Shown here: positions 17,461 to 24,869 of the stretch, one piece after another | Numbering within the stretch: position 1 is the first letter of the stretch | Layout: every line of letters starts with the position of its first letter | DNA from: an uncultured bacterium | Lineage (GTDB): Bacteria > Desulfobacterota > Binatia > UBA1149 > CAITLU01 | Length of the DNA stretch: 64,000 nt | NCBI GenBank assembly: GCA_903893315.1 | Contig: CAITLU010000022.1 | Location: forward strand, 124,001-188,000 | Direction: 5' to 3' | Notes under the pieces: generated by a model | What the model was told of the DNA's origin: nothing | The model's input: the letters and a program-made list of their open reading frames with translations, nothing else | Database searches by the model: none | Program-made: the position numbers and the translations under genes

Positions 17461-18218
17461 CGGATCCCGTGCGCGGCTGCGAAAAGCGGATCCTCGTCAG
17501 CGTCCACGACGTGACGCCCAGGCATTTCGAGCAATTACTGCGCATCGATCGCTTTCTCGAAGAAGCCGGCCTGGCCGGCCGCTACGGCATGCTGGTGGTT
17601 CCGGATTTCTGGCACCGATGGCCTCTGGACGCGCATCCGGACTTCAAGGCCTGGCTGCGCGCGCGCTCCGACGCCGGTGTGGAGATGATCCTGCACGGCT
17701 ACCATCACGTCGACGAGACCCCGCACGCCGGAGCCGCGAGGCGCTGGAAAGCCAGTGTGCTCACCGCTGGCGAGGGAGAATTCCTGGGACTCGACAAGTC
17801 GGAATCGGTCCGGCGGTTGGAGCGCGGCAGGGAACTGATCGAAGGCATCGTGGGGCGGCAGGTAGAGGGATTCGTCGCACCGGCCTGGCTCTACGGCGAA
17901 GCTGCGTTGGGCGCGCTGCACGAACTGGGCTTTCGCTTCGCGGAGGATCACTGGCGGGTGTGGTGCCCGCGCACGGGAGAGACTCTCGCCCGTTCTCCGG
18001 TGGTCAGCTACGCGAGTCGCAGTCCGGCACGCATCGCCAGTTCACTGCTCTGGTCGAAGGTGTCCGGCGTCGTGCTGGCGCCGCTGCGCGTCGTGCGTTT
18101 GGCGATTCATCCTCACGATTTCGACCATGACCGTCTCGTCAAAGAGATTGATCGTGTCCTGCGCGGTTTTCTGACGGTGCGCGAGCCGGGTCTGTACCGG
18201 GAACTGACAGGTTGCTGA
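17457..18218 (+). CDS. DUF2334 polysaccharide deacetylase-like protein
   Basis: The 253 residues follow the carbohydrate esterase 4-like barrel of DUF2334. Visible signatures are the early VSVHDVTP with the Asp/His pair, LHGYHHVDE with metal-ligand histidines, FVAPAWLY and a late IHPHDF motif. Such enzymes remove N-acetyl groups from sugars. The start codon overlaps the previous stop (ATGA), so the gene belongs to the glycan operon that begins near 13.05 kb. It lacks a signal peptide, so it probably acts on a cytoplasmic intermediate. The gene ends seven bases before the convergent lptG stop. Confidence 0.82.
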   Translation: MTDPVRGCEKRILVSVHDVTPRHFEQLLRIDRFLEEAGLAGRYGMLVVPDFWHRWPLDAHPDFKAWLRARSDAGVEMILHGYHHVDETPHAGAARRWKASVLTAGEGEFLGLDKSESVRRLERGRELIEGIVGRQVEGFVAPAWLYGEAALGALHELGFRFAEDHWRVWCPRTGETLARSPVVSYASRSPARIASSLLWSKVSGVVLAPLRVVRLAIHPHDFDHDRLVKEIDRVLRGFLTVREPGLYRELTGC

Positions 18219-18225
18219 CGCCGCT

Positions 18226-19311
18226 TCAGGTCTTTGAACTCGCGAACAGCAGCCCGCCGATCAACGCGAAGATGATGTTGGTGGTCCACGCCGCCACCAG
18301 CGGCGGCAAAGCGCCCGAGTGTCCCGCCGAAACCGCGAACGCCAGCGTCATCCAGTAGGCGAATGCCGCGGCCAGTCCCAGGCCCACGCCGCTGTAGAGC
18401 GATCCGGCTCTTCGTGTGCCGCGCACTGCAAGTGGGAAGCCAATCAGTACCGTTACCAGGCCGGAGAAAGGCAGCGCGACCTTCAGGGCGAGATCGACCT
18501 TGAACTCATCAGGGTTCAGGCCGCGGGCCTCGAGCAGGCTGATCTTGTCGACGAGTTTCCGGTAGCTGAACTCCGTGCCCTGCGCTCGCTCGTTGCGGAA
18601 GTCGGCAGGAGTCTGCGGAATCTGTAACGTCCCTGGCGTCAGTGGCTGGGTCTCGAAGGCGTTGTCGGCACCGAAGGTCCACACCGTGCCTTCCTCCATG
18701 TGCCATTGATCCTTCTCCCAGTGCGCGTTCGTGACGTTGACCACGCGCGAGATCCTGAAGGGGCGAGCAATCTCGTACAGCGACAGGTCGTGGATGGTCT
18801 GGGTGCGTGCGTCGTAGGCCGCGATGTTGAGAAAACCCTGAGGTGTCTCCACCCATATCGACCGGGAGTCGAGCAGGCCGCGGCCTCGAAGGTCACGGAT
18901 GTCGACGTTCTTCACGACGCGCGCACGGACCATTGCCCGCGGGACCATGGTGTCGCTCCACACGAATACCGCAACGCCGAGGACGGCGTTGAGAGCCAGC
19001 AGCGGCAGCACGATTCGGGCGTAGCTGAGGCCGCAGGCCCGCATCGCAATGAGTTCGTTGTCCTTGGTCAGAATCCCGACACAGAGCAGGACCGCCAGCA
19101 GCGCCGCAGCCGGATAGATGTCGGTGGCGATCTTCGGGGTGAGCAGCAGATAATACCAGGCGATCGGCGCGACGCCCCGGTGGTAGCTCGCGAACTCACC
19201 GATGCGGCCGAAGAAGTTCACGACCAGAACCAGACCGACGGCCGCGACGACGCAGCCCGCGAAGATCCGAAGGTAGAGCCGGGTCAGATAGAGAGTGAGG
19301 ATCCCGGTCAT
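18226..19311 (-). CDS. lptG: LPS export permease LptG (YjgP/YjgQ family)
   Basis: LptG forms the inner-membrane transporter with LptF and the LptB ATPase that extracts lipopolysaccharide and pushes it along the Lpt bridge. The 361-residue protein has the family layout: three N-terminal helices, a large periplasmic beta-jellyroll domain (about residues 135-265) and three C-terminal helices (about 280-360). LIAMRACGLSYARI, in the coupling-helix region, is characteristic. No lptF lies next to it on either side. Presence supports an outer membrane with LPS-like glycolipid. It converges on the glycan cluster. Confidence 0.88.
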   Translation of the reverse strand: MTGILTLYLTRLYLRIFAGCVVAAVGLVLVVNFFGRIGEFASYHRGVAPIAWYYLLLTPKIATDIYPAAALLAVLLCVGILTKDNELIAMRACGLSYARIVLPLLALNAVLGVAVFVWSDTMVPRAMVRARVVKNVDIRDLRGRGLLDSRSIWVETPQGFLNIAAYDARTQTIHDLSLYEIARPFRISRVVNVTNAHWEKDQWHMEEGTVWTFGADNAFETQPLTPGTLQIPQTPADFRNERAQGTEFSYRKLVDKISLLEARGLNPDEFKVDLALKVALPFSGLVTVLIGFPLAVRGTRRAGSLYSGVGLGLAAAFAYWMTLAFAVSAGHSGALPPLVAAWTTNIIFALIGGLLFASSKT

Positions 19312-19606
19312 TTAGCCTTGCAACCCTCGGTGGCCACCGTGCTCCTGTGATCCACGATGGCCGCGCCGAACCTGGAGGGAACCGGCGGACGCTACCCCGG
19401 GGCGCCCTGCTTCTCCACAGGCGGCACCCCAGGGCCGCACCGACCTGCCGTCTCTCTGCTCTCTGTGGCCTGGCAGCCGCGGACGCAGTGGTACCCGTTG
19501 AATTGGGAAGCGGTCCGTTGAAACCTGCCCGGACTTTGGCCACCTGACGATCCGCGCACTCGACTCGGGGGAGGCTGAGGGGCTCGGCTGGAGAGGGATC
19601 CGACTC
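19312..19606. other. Divergent intergenic region without a recognisable gene
   Basis: This stretch separates lptG from the PhnD-like gene, which are divergently transcribed, so it should hold both promoters. The only open frames are short and have no family features. A GGAGAGG near 19590 serves the downstream GTG start. I see no convincing hairpin or palindrome. Confidence 0.5.
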
Positions 19607-20446
19607 GTGTACCGGTGTTTGTCTTGCGTTGTCATGTTGATCGCGGCCTTGGCGTCTCCGTCGTGTCCTGCCGCGCGGGCCGAGCAGGGGCCGCCTGGTC
19701 TCGTCTCAGTCCTGGTGCTCAAGGAGCACGGTGTGGGGAGCCCGTCGCTGGCCCAGCCCTACCTTGACCGCTTCGTTGCCAGCGCGGCCAGGAAGAACCA
19801 GTGGCCTTCCGCCAGGGGCCAGTACGTCACCAACCGCCGTGCCGCCGAGGCCTTTCTGGATTCGCAGCAGCCCCATTACGCAATCCTCTCGCTCGGCGCT
19901 TTTCTGGCCCTGGAGGAGAAGTACCACTACGAGGTGATAGGCCAGGTGGCCGTCACGCTGGCCGGCGGCCGTCGCTATTTCCTGATAAGCAAGGGCGGCG
20001 CGGACGACCTGGACGCATGTCGCGGCAAGACGCTGGCGAGCGACCATGTCGATGACGCCCGCTTCATCGAAAAGGTGGTCTTTGGGGGAAAACTCCTGCT
20101 GACCGACTTTCAAGTCATTCAGACCCAGCGTCCGCTGCAGACCATAACCAAGGTTCTCGGGGGCGAGGCCGCGTGTGCCCTGATCGATGACGCGCAGTTG
20201 GCGGAGCTTCCGCATCTGGAAGGAGCACAAGACCTCCACGAAGTGTGGAAGAGTCCCGAACTTCCGCCGATGCCGGTCGTCGCCTTCCCGAGCGCGTCGA
20301 AGGCGGAGAGGCAGCGTTTCCAGGAGAGCCTTCCCGCGCTCTGTCGCAACGATGGCGAGGCAGCCTGCGCCGAAGTCGGTATCGTCGATTTGAAGACCGC
20401 GGCGAAGGCCGATTACCGGGCCGTGATGGACGCCTATGCAAAATAG
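19607..20446 (+). CDS. PhnD-like periplasmic substrate-binding protein
   Basis: The protein has 279 residues with an N-terminal signal peptide (hydrophobic MLIAALAS core, cleavage near AARA). The body resembles the phosphate/phosphonate-binding PhnD-like family of type II periplasmic binding proteins: SVLVLKEHGVGSP, an early strand-loop, FLDSQQPHYAILSLGAFLAL, and RGKTLASDHVDD, where family members read GKTxAF. No ABC permease or ATPase gene is adjacent, so it may be an orphan binding protein or act with the neighbouring lipoprotein and RND exporter. The start is GTG 19607, with GGAGAGG about ten bases upstream. Ligand unknown. Confidence 0.75.
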   Translation: MYRCLSCVVMLIAALASPSCPAARAEQGPPGLVSVLVLKEHGVGSPSLAQPYLDRFVASAARKNQWPSARGQYVTNRRAAEAFLDSQQPHYAILSLGAFLALEEKYHYEVIGQVAVTLAGGRRYFLISKGGADDLDACRGKTLASDHVDDARFIEKVVFGGKLLLTDFQVIQTQRPLQTITKVLGGEAACALIDDAQLAELPHLEGAQDLHEVWKSPELPPMPVVAFPSASKAERQRFQESLPALCRNDGEAACAEVGIVDLKTAAKADYRAVMDAYAK

Positions 20447-20510
20447 CGTCGCCGCTTCGTGCGGCAGGGCGTCAAGGGCGTGCGCGGCGCCGGGCGGTGC
20501 GTGGCGTGAA

Positions 20511-21209
20511 ATGGCCGCGCGTGTTCGTGTCGGCGTGGTGGCGGCCGCAGCGGCCGGCAGTCTCGTCTTTGGCTGCTCTGCCGAGCGCAGACCCGGGCCG
20601 CTTCCGCCTGTCAGTTTCGTCAAGGCCGTCGATGCGCTCGCGCTGAGCGACGCGCTCGAAGCGCTGATCGCCGAAGGGCACGACACGCCCGCCGATCGTG
20701 AAGCAGCCTACGAAGCCATTGCGCGTTTTGCCGATAGGGATGCCGCTTCCTATTTTGCGCGCGCGGCTATTACCGGGCGTCTGGTGCAACAGCGCGGACT
20801 TCGTTTCGCGAATCTCGTAGAGGACGTCGAGAGCTCCGCGCGCAAGAGCGTCGAGCTCGACCCGGACTTTCGCGACGGTGCGGCCAAGCGCCTGCTCGGC
20901 ACTCTCTACGTCATCGCCCCGGCGGCGTTGCTCAAGCACGGAAACTCGGAAACCGGCTTGCGGATGCTCGAGGAACTCGCCGAGCAGCACCCGGACATCG
21001 TAGAAAACCACCTGCGCCTTGCGGAGGCCTACATATCTCTCGGGGACCCGGCGCCTGCCTGTCCCCACCTGCGGCGCTGCGTGGCCGAAATCTCCTCGCT
21101 GCGTCCCGACGAGCAAGGGCTTCTGACGCAACTCCTGAGCGACGTCAGACCGCAGGCTTGTTGTCCGGTCGCGGACGCCGAGAGTTGGCGTCCGCGAAAG
21201 CGCAACTAG
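20511..21209 (+). CDS. TatT-like (TRAP T-component) helical repeat lipoprotein
   Basis: About 232 residues with a lipoprotein signal (hydrophobic stretch ending SLVFGC, Cys22). The rest is helical and TPR-like; the segment AAKRLLGTLYVIAP through HPDIVENHLRLAEAY follows the pattern of the TRAP transporter T-component family. Start ATG 20511 gives a clean signal peptide. ATG 20436 overlaps the previous gene's end and would add 25 residues, so coupling from there is possible. Its stop overlaps the stop of the convergent RND exporter. It probably works in the periplasm beside the PhnD-like protein; the partner relationship is inferred from position only. Confidence 0.65.
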   Translation: MAARVRVGVVAAAAAGSLVFGCSAERRPGPLPPVSFVKAVDALALSDALEALIAEGHDTPADREAAYEAIARFADRDAASYFARAAITGRLVQQRGLRFANLVEDVESSARKSVELDPDFRDGAAKRLLGTLYVIAPAALLKHGNSETGLRMLEELAEQHPDIVENHLRLAEAYISLGDPAPACPHLRRCVAEISSLRPDEQGLLTQLLSDVRPQACCPVADAESWRPRKRN

Positions 21210-23563
21210 ATCCGAGAGCCCCCCGGTTCGTCGGGCTTCTCCCGAAACAGTATCCACAAAGCCGCGGGCAGCGCGGTGAAATCGGCGATCATCGACAGCG
21301 CGAAAGCCAGCGCCGAGAGCAGTCCGAACTCGCGCACCGGCGGGAGCTCGGCCAGGCCGAAGGCGAGAAATCCGCCGGCGTTGATCAGCGTCGCGAAGAA
21401 GATCGCACGTCCGGCGATCAGCATCGTGTGCTGCAGCGACTGCTCCACCGTCCCGTCTCTGCGGCGTTCCAGGAAGTGGTAGAAGAAGTGGATCTGGTCG
21501 TTCTCCGAGGTGCCGAGCACGGTGGAGGCGATCAGGATAGTCGCGATGTTGAGCGTCATGCCGGTCAGGCGCATGACCAGGAACATCACCAGGATGGCGA
21601 ACAGCGAGGGGATCATCGCCATCAGACGGGCCGGTGCGCTGCGGAACACGAACAGGAACGCGGTGAAGATGACCACCACCGTCAAGCCGAAGCTTTCGAC
21701 CAGGGTCGGCACCAGGTTCTGCGCCATCTTGGCGTGCAGAGGGGCGAGACCGACGGTGCGGATCTGTATGGCCGCGAGCGACGGGTGCGCGGCAACCGCT
21801 TCCTGCCACAGGCGCCGCACGGTTTCGTCGAGGCGCAGAAAGCCTTCGTGTTCGGCGGTGCGCGTGATCACGGTCATCTGCGACTGGGCCAGCGAGTGAG
21901 GCTGGACGAAACGTTGCAGCATCGGGTCAGCGCCGAGCATGCCTTCGAGATCGCCGGCGGCCTGCTCCAACCCTTCGCGGTCAGTCGGCCAGGCGTCGCT
22001 GCCGCCGCCGATGTAACGCATCATCCGCAGGATCGTGGTCGGACCGACCGCCGATCCCACTTCGGGGTCGCGCTCGAGCGCCTGCTGGAACGCGTTGATG
22101 CCCGACAGCACTTCGGGATCTGACATGCTTCCGACTGCGCCTCGCAACCAGATCTGCGTGATCGACAGTCCCGGTATCGACGGCTGCAGGCGCCGTATGT
22201 CGCGGTACAGAGGCGACGACGGGCTCATGTACGCGACCGGATCGGTCAGGATTCGCATCGGCGTCAGCATTCCGGGGACGCCGAACAATGCCGCCGCGCC
22301 GAACGCGCTCAGCGCCAGCGCGGCCAGCACGAAGGGCCAACGCAGCCGATAACAGACCCGCGGCAGCCACGCCGCGAAAGCCAGGAACCATTGCCCCGCC
22401 ACCGGCCGCTCGCGCTGCGTGGGAGTGTCGAGGATCGACTGAAGGGCGGGGAACAGCGTGAAGACGATGATCCAGGTCAGCGCCAGTCCCACCGCGACCC
22501 ACTCGCCCATCTGTCTAACCGGGCGGATGTCCGACACCATCAGCGCCGCAAATCCGACCGCGGTCGCGAACATGGATGCTGTGCAGCCGACGAACTTGTT
22601 TTCGAGGGCGAAGATCTGGTGCTCGGCCGGCGGCGTCTGCAGCGGACATTCGACGAAACGCGAGTGTATGTAGACGAGCGTGGCGGTGGCGGTGACCAGG
22701 ATCGTCATCGGCACCATCGGCGAGACGATGGTCAGCATTCCGCCGACCAGTCCGATGTAACCGACCGACACGGCCAGGGATACGGCGAGCGTGATCAGGA
22801 ACGCGAAGAGCGTGCGCTTGGAGCGATAGAGCGCGACGTTGAGCACGATCACGAAGGCGGTGAACAGCACGAAGTAGTGCCACGCGCCGCGCTGGGTCTG
22901 GTCGAGGTAGGCGTTGACGTAGGGCTGGCCGAGTTTGGTCAGCGCGCGCAGCGGTCCGGGGTCGGCCTCGACGTCGGCGATCGCGACGTCGATTGCGGCG
23001 AGTGCGGCCTGCCTCTGCTCGGTGCTTTGCACGTCGAGGACCAGGGCGATGGCAATGTAGTGGTCGGACACGAGCCCCTGGCGCCGAAACAGATCGGTGC
23101 CGGTGGCGAAGCTGCGAAACGACGCGATCTGCTCGGGCGTCGGCTCGAAACCGGCCTTGGCCCTGCGGTACACCGACAGCGCCGAGTTGGCGCTCACCCT
23201 CGGCACCGCGGCCAGGCGGCGTTCGATGAGATCGACCCTCTCTATGACGCCGGCCGAAAACGGGTCGTCGGCCTCGGCCAGCAGCAACGCGAACTCTCCG
23301 CCGCCGAAAACCTTCTCGAACTCGCGCGTGGCGATGTAATCGGGATCGGTGGCGACGATCAGCCGATCGATGGAATTATCCTGGCCGACCCGCGTCGCGA
23401 GCCACGCGCTCGGCACCAGCGCCAGCGCGTAGAAAGCGACCACCAGCCAGCGATGCGCGATGACGGCGGCGAAGATGCGGCCGAGCCTGCTGCGGCTGCT
23501 GCCGCCCGGAGCGACGGTGTGCGAATCCCCGGGTTGAGCAGTGAGGGTACCGGTATTGGTCAC
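21206..23563 (-). CDS. RND superfamily exporter (MMPL/HpnN-like)
   Basis: This 785-residue membrane protein has the duplicated RND layout: a helix near 38-55, a periplasmic loop (about 60-230), a five-helix bundle (about 235-390), then helix 7 near 425, a second periplasmic loop and a second bundle (about 620-775). It lacks the long loops and tripartite partners of drug pumps and resembles predicted exporters of lipids or hydrophobic molecules, such as the hopanoid transporter HpnN. The start is GTG 23563. Its stop codon overlaps that of the TatT-like gene on the other strand. Substrate cannot be deduced. Confidence 0.85.
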   Translation of the reverse strand: MTNTGTLTAQPGDSHTVAPGGSSRSRLGRIFAAVIAHRWLVVAFYALALVPSAWLATRVGQDNSIDRLIVATDPDYIATREFEKVFGGGEFALLLAEADDPFSAGVIERVDLIERRLAAVPRVSANSALSVYRRAKAGFEPTPEQIASFRSFATGTDLFRRQGLVSDHYIAIALVLDVQSTEQRQAALAAIDVAIADVEADPGPLRALTKLGQPYVNAYLDQTQRGAWHYFVLFTAFVIVLNVALYRSKRTLFAFLITLAVSLAVSVGYIGLVGGMLTIVSPMVPMTILVTATATLVYIHSRFVECPLQTPPAEHQIFALENKFVGCTASMFATAVGFAALMVSDIRPVRQMGEWVAVGLALTWIIVFTLFPALQSILDTPTQRERPVAGQWFLAFAAWLPRVCYRLRWPFVLAALALSAFGAAALFGVPGMLTPMRILTDPVAYMSPSSPLYRDIRRLQPSIPGLSITQIWLRGAVGSMSDPEVLSGINAFQQALERDPEVGSAVGPTTILRMMRYIGGGSDAWPTDREGLEQAAGDLEGMLGADPMLQRFVQPHSLAQSQMTVITRTAEHEGFLRLDETVRRLWQEAVAAHPSLAAIQIRTVGLAPLHAKMAQNLVPTLVESFGLTVVVIFTAFLFVFRSAPARLMAMIPSLFAILVMFLVMRLTGMTLNIATILIASTVLGTSENDQIHFFYHFLERRRDGTVEQSLQHTMLIAGRAIFFATLINAGGFLAFGLAELPPVREFGLLSALAFALSMIADFTALPAALWILFREKPDEPGGSRI

Positions 23564-23698
23564 AACCTTGGTGGGCTACCACGATTGTCCACTGAGTGCA
23601 CGGCTGCTATGGGCATTGCCGTCGGTAGTTCGCCGGGACCACAGAACAGAGTTCGTCAGCCAAGCATCCCGGCAGACAGCCGGGAAGGGAGAGACGCC

Positions 23699-24352
23699 AT
23701 GCAGATGGATTCAACAGCCCTGACCGACGCCACCCGTGAAGCGCTGGCCCAACTGCGAGACCCGTCGGGTTTTCAGTGGACCATCGTCTACATGGTGATC
23801 CTGACCGCCTTCCTCTATGCGAACGAGGTTCAGGCCAAGAGGTGGAACGTGGTCGCGGCCGGTCTGGCCCTGTGGTTCGCCGACTGGATCAACGAGATCG
23901 TCAACTCGGGGATATTGGCGTGGAACGGCGTCGCGCCGTTGTGGGTGGAAACCGGCAGGACGTCGTTTCAGGTTCTGGTCGGCGTCAACATCGAGACCAA
24001 CCTGCTGTTCCTGCTGCACGGCATGGTCTACGCCAAGATGCTGCCGCAGGATCGCGACCTCAGGATGTTCGGCATCAACAACCGTCTGGCAGTCGCGCTG
24101 GGTATGTCGCTGTTCTCGGTGGTGATCGAAGTGATCCTGAACCGTATCGACGTTCTGCGCTGGCACTGGACATTCTGGGACGCTCCGCTGGGACTGCCCT
24201 TCATCTTCGTGTTCGGCTACCTGTGGTTCTTCATCGCCGCGGCGTGGGCCCACGATGCGCCGTCCGAGAGTGCGCGCTGGCGAAGGGTAGGGACGCTGGC
24301 AGGCATCGCCGCGCTGCTCGGCGTGAGCTTCGGTGCGATGGGGTGGTTGTAG
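23699..24352 (+). CDS. Unknown six-helix membrane protein
   Basis: The 217-residue protein follows a strong ribosome-binding site (GGGAAGGGAGAG). Hydrophobic segments lie near residues 25-43, 48-66, 88-112, 128-148, 160-182 and 193-215. Charged and aromatic residues sit inside several helices (WFADWINEIVNSG; RWHWTFWDAP), which suggests a functional pocket rather than a passive anchor. I do not recognise the family. It is divergent from the RND exporter and precedes the release-factor-like gene by 42 bases; neither neighbour suggests a role. Confidence 0.75.
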   Translation: MQMDSTALTDATREALAQLRDPSGFQWTIVYMVILTAFLYANEVQAKRWNVVAAGLALWFADWINEIVNSGILAWNGVAPLWVETGRTSFQVLVGVNIETNLLFLLHGMVYAKMLPQDRDLRMFGINNRLAVALGMSLFSVVIEVILNRIDVLRWHWTFWDAPLGLPFIFVFGYLWFFIAAAWAHDAPSESARWRRVGTLAGIAALLGVSFGAMGWL

Positions 24353-24394
24353 CGTCTCGTTGCGCTGTGGCGTCGGAGCGGGTCTACTTCGCGC

Positions 24395-24814
24395 ATGTCT
24401 CCCGTGTCTTCATCCAAGAACCTCGCGCTGGCCGAGCGTCTGGAGAAGCTTGGTCTGCGCGAGGAAGATTTCGACGAGACCTTCATTCGCTCCAGCGGCA
24501 AGGGCGGACAGAACGTCAACAAGGTTTCGACCTGTGTGGTGTTGGTGCATCGCCCGTCGGGGCTGACCGTCAAGTGTCAGCTCGAACGCACGCAGGGCAT
24601 GAACCGCTACCGTGCCCGCGTGATGATCGCCGACAAGGTCGAGCGTCAGGTTCTCGGAGAGCAGAGCGCCGAGGCCGGGCGGGTTGCCAAGATACAGCGC
24701 CAGAAGCGCCGCCGATCACGCCGCGCCAAGGAAAAATTGCTGCAGGACAAGCACGCCCGTTCGCAGACGAAAGTGATGCGCGCGCCGGTGCGCTCGGGTT
24801 CCGGCGACGACTGA
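24395..24814 (+). CDS. Release-factor-like ribosome rescue protein (GGQ domain only)
   Basis: The 139-residue protein is a stand-alone RF-1 catalytic domain. The GGQ motif that triggers peptidyl-tRNA hydrolysis is at residues 37-39 in SSGKGGQNVNKV, and a strongly basic tail (about residues 95-125) can enter the mRNA channel. No stop-codon recognition domain is present. ArfB/YaeJ and the C12orf65-type factors, which free stalled ribosomes, share this layout; which subgroup it belongs to is not clear. The start is ATG 24395 with a weak ribosome-binding site. Confidence 0.87.
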   Translation: MSPVSSSKNLALAERLEKLGLREEDFDETFIRSSGKGGQNVNKVSTCVVLVHRPSGLTVKCQLERTQGMNRYRARVMIADKVERQVLGEQSAEAGRVAKIQRQKRRRSRRAKEKLLQDKHARSQTKVMRAPVRSGSGDD

Positions 24815-24869
24815 GAGGCAGCGGCCGCGAGCGACGTCGTTGCCGGCACGACAGGGACCGGCGTCGCGG

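Noticed and set aside
22391-23698. Upstream extension of the membrane-protein frame at 23699
   Set aside because: It runs antisense through the RND exporter. The strong ribosome-binding site before 23699 marks the real start.
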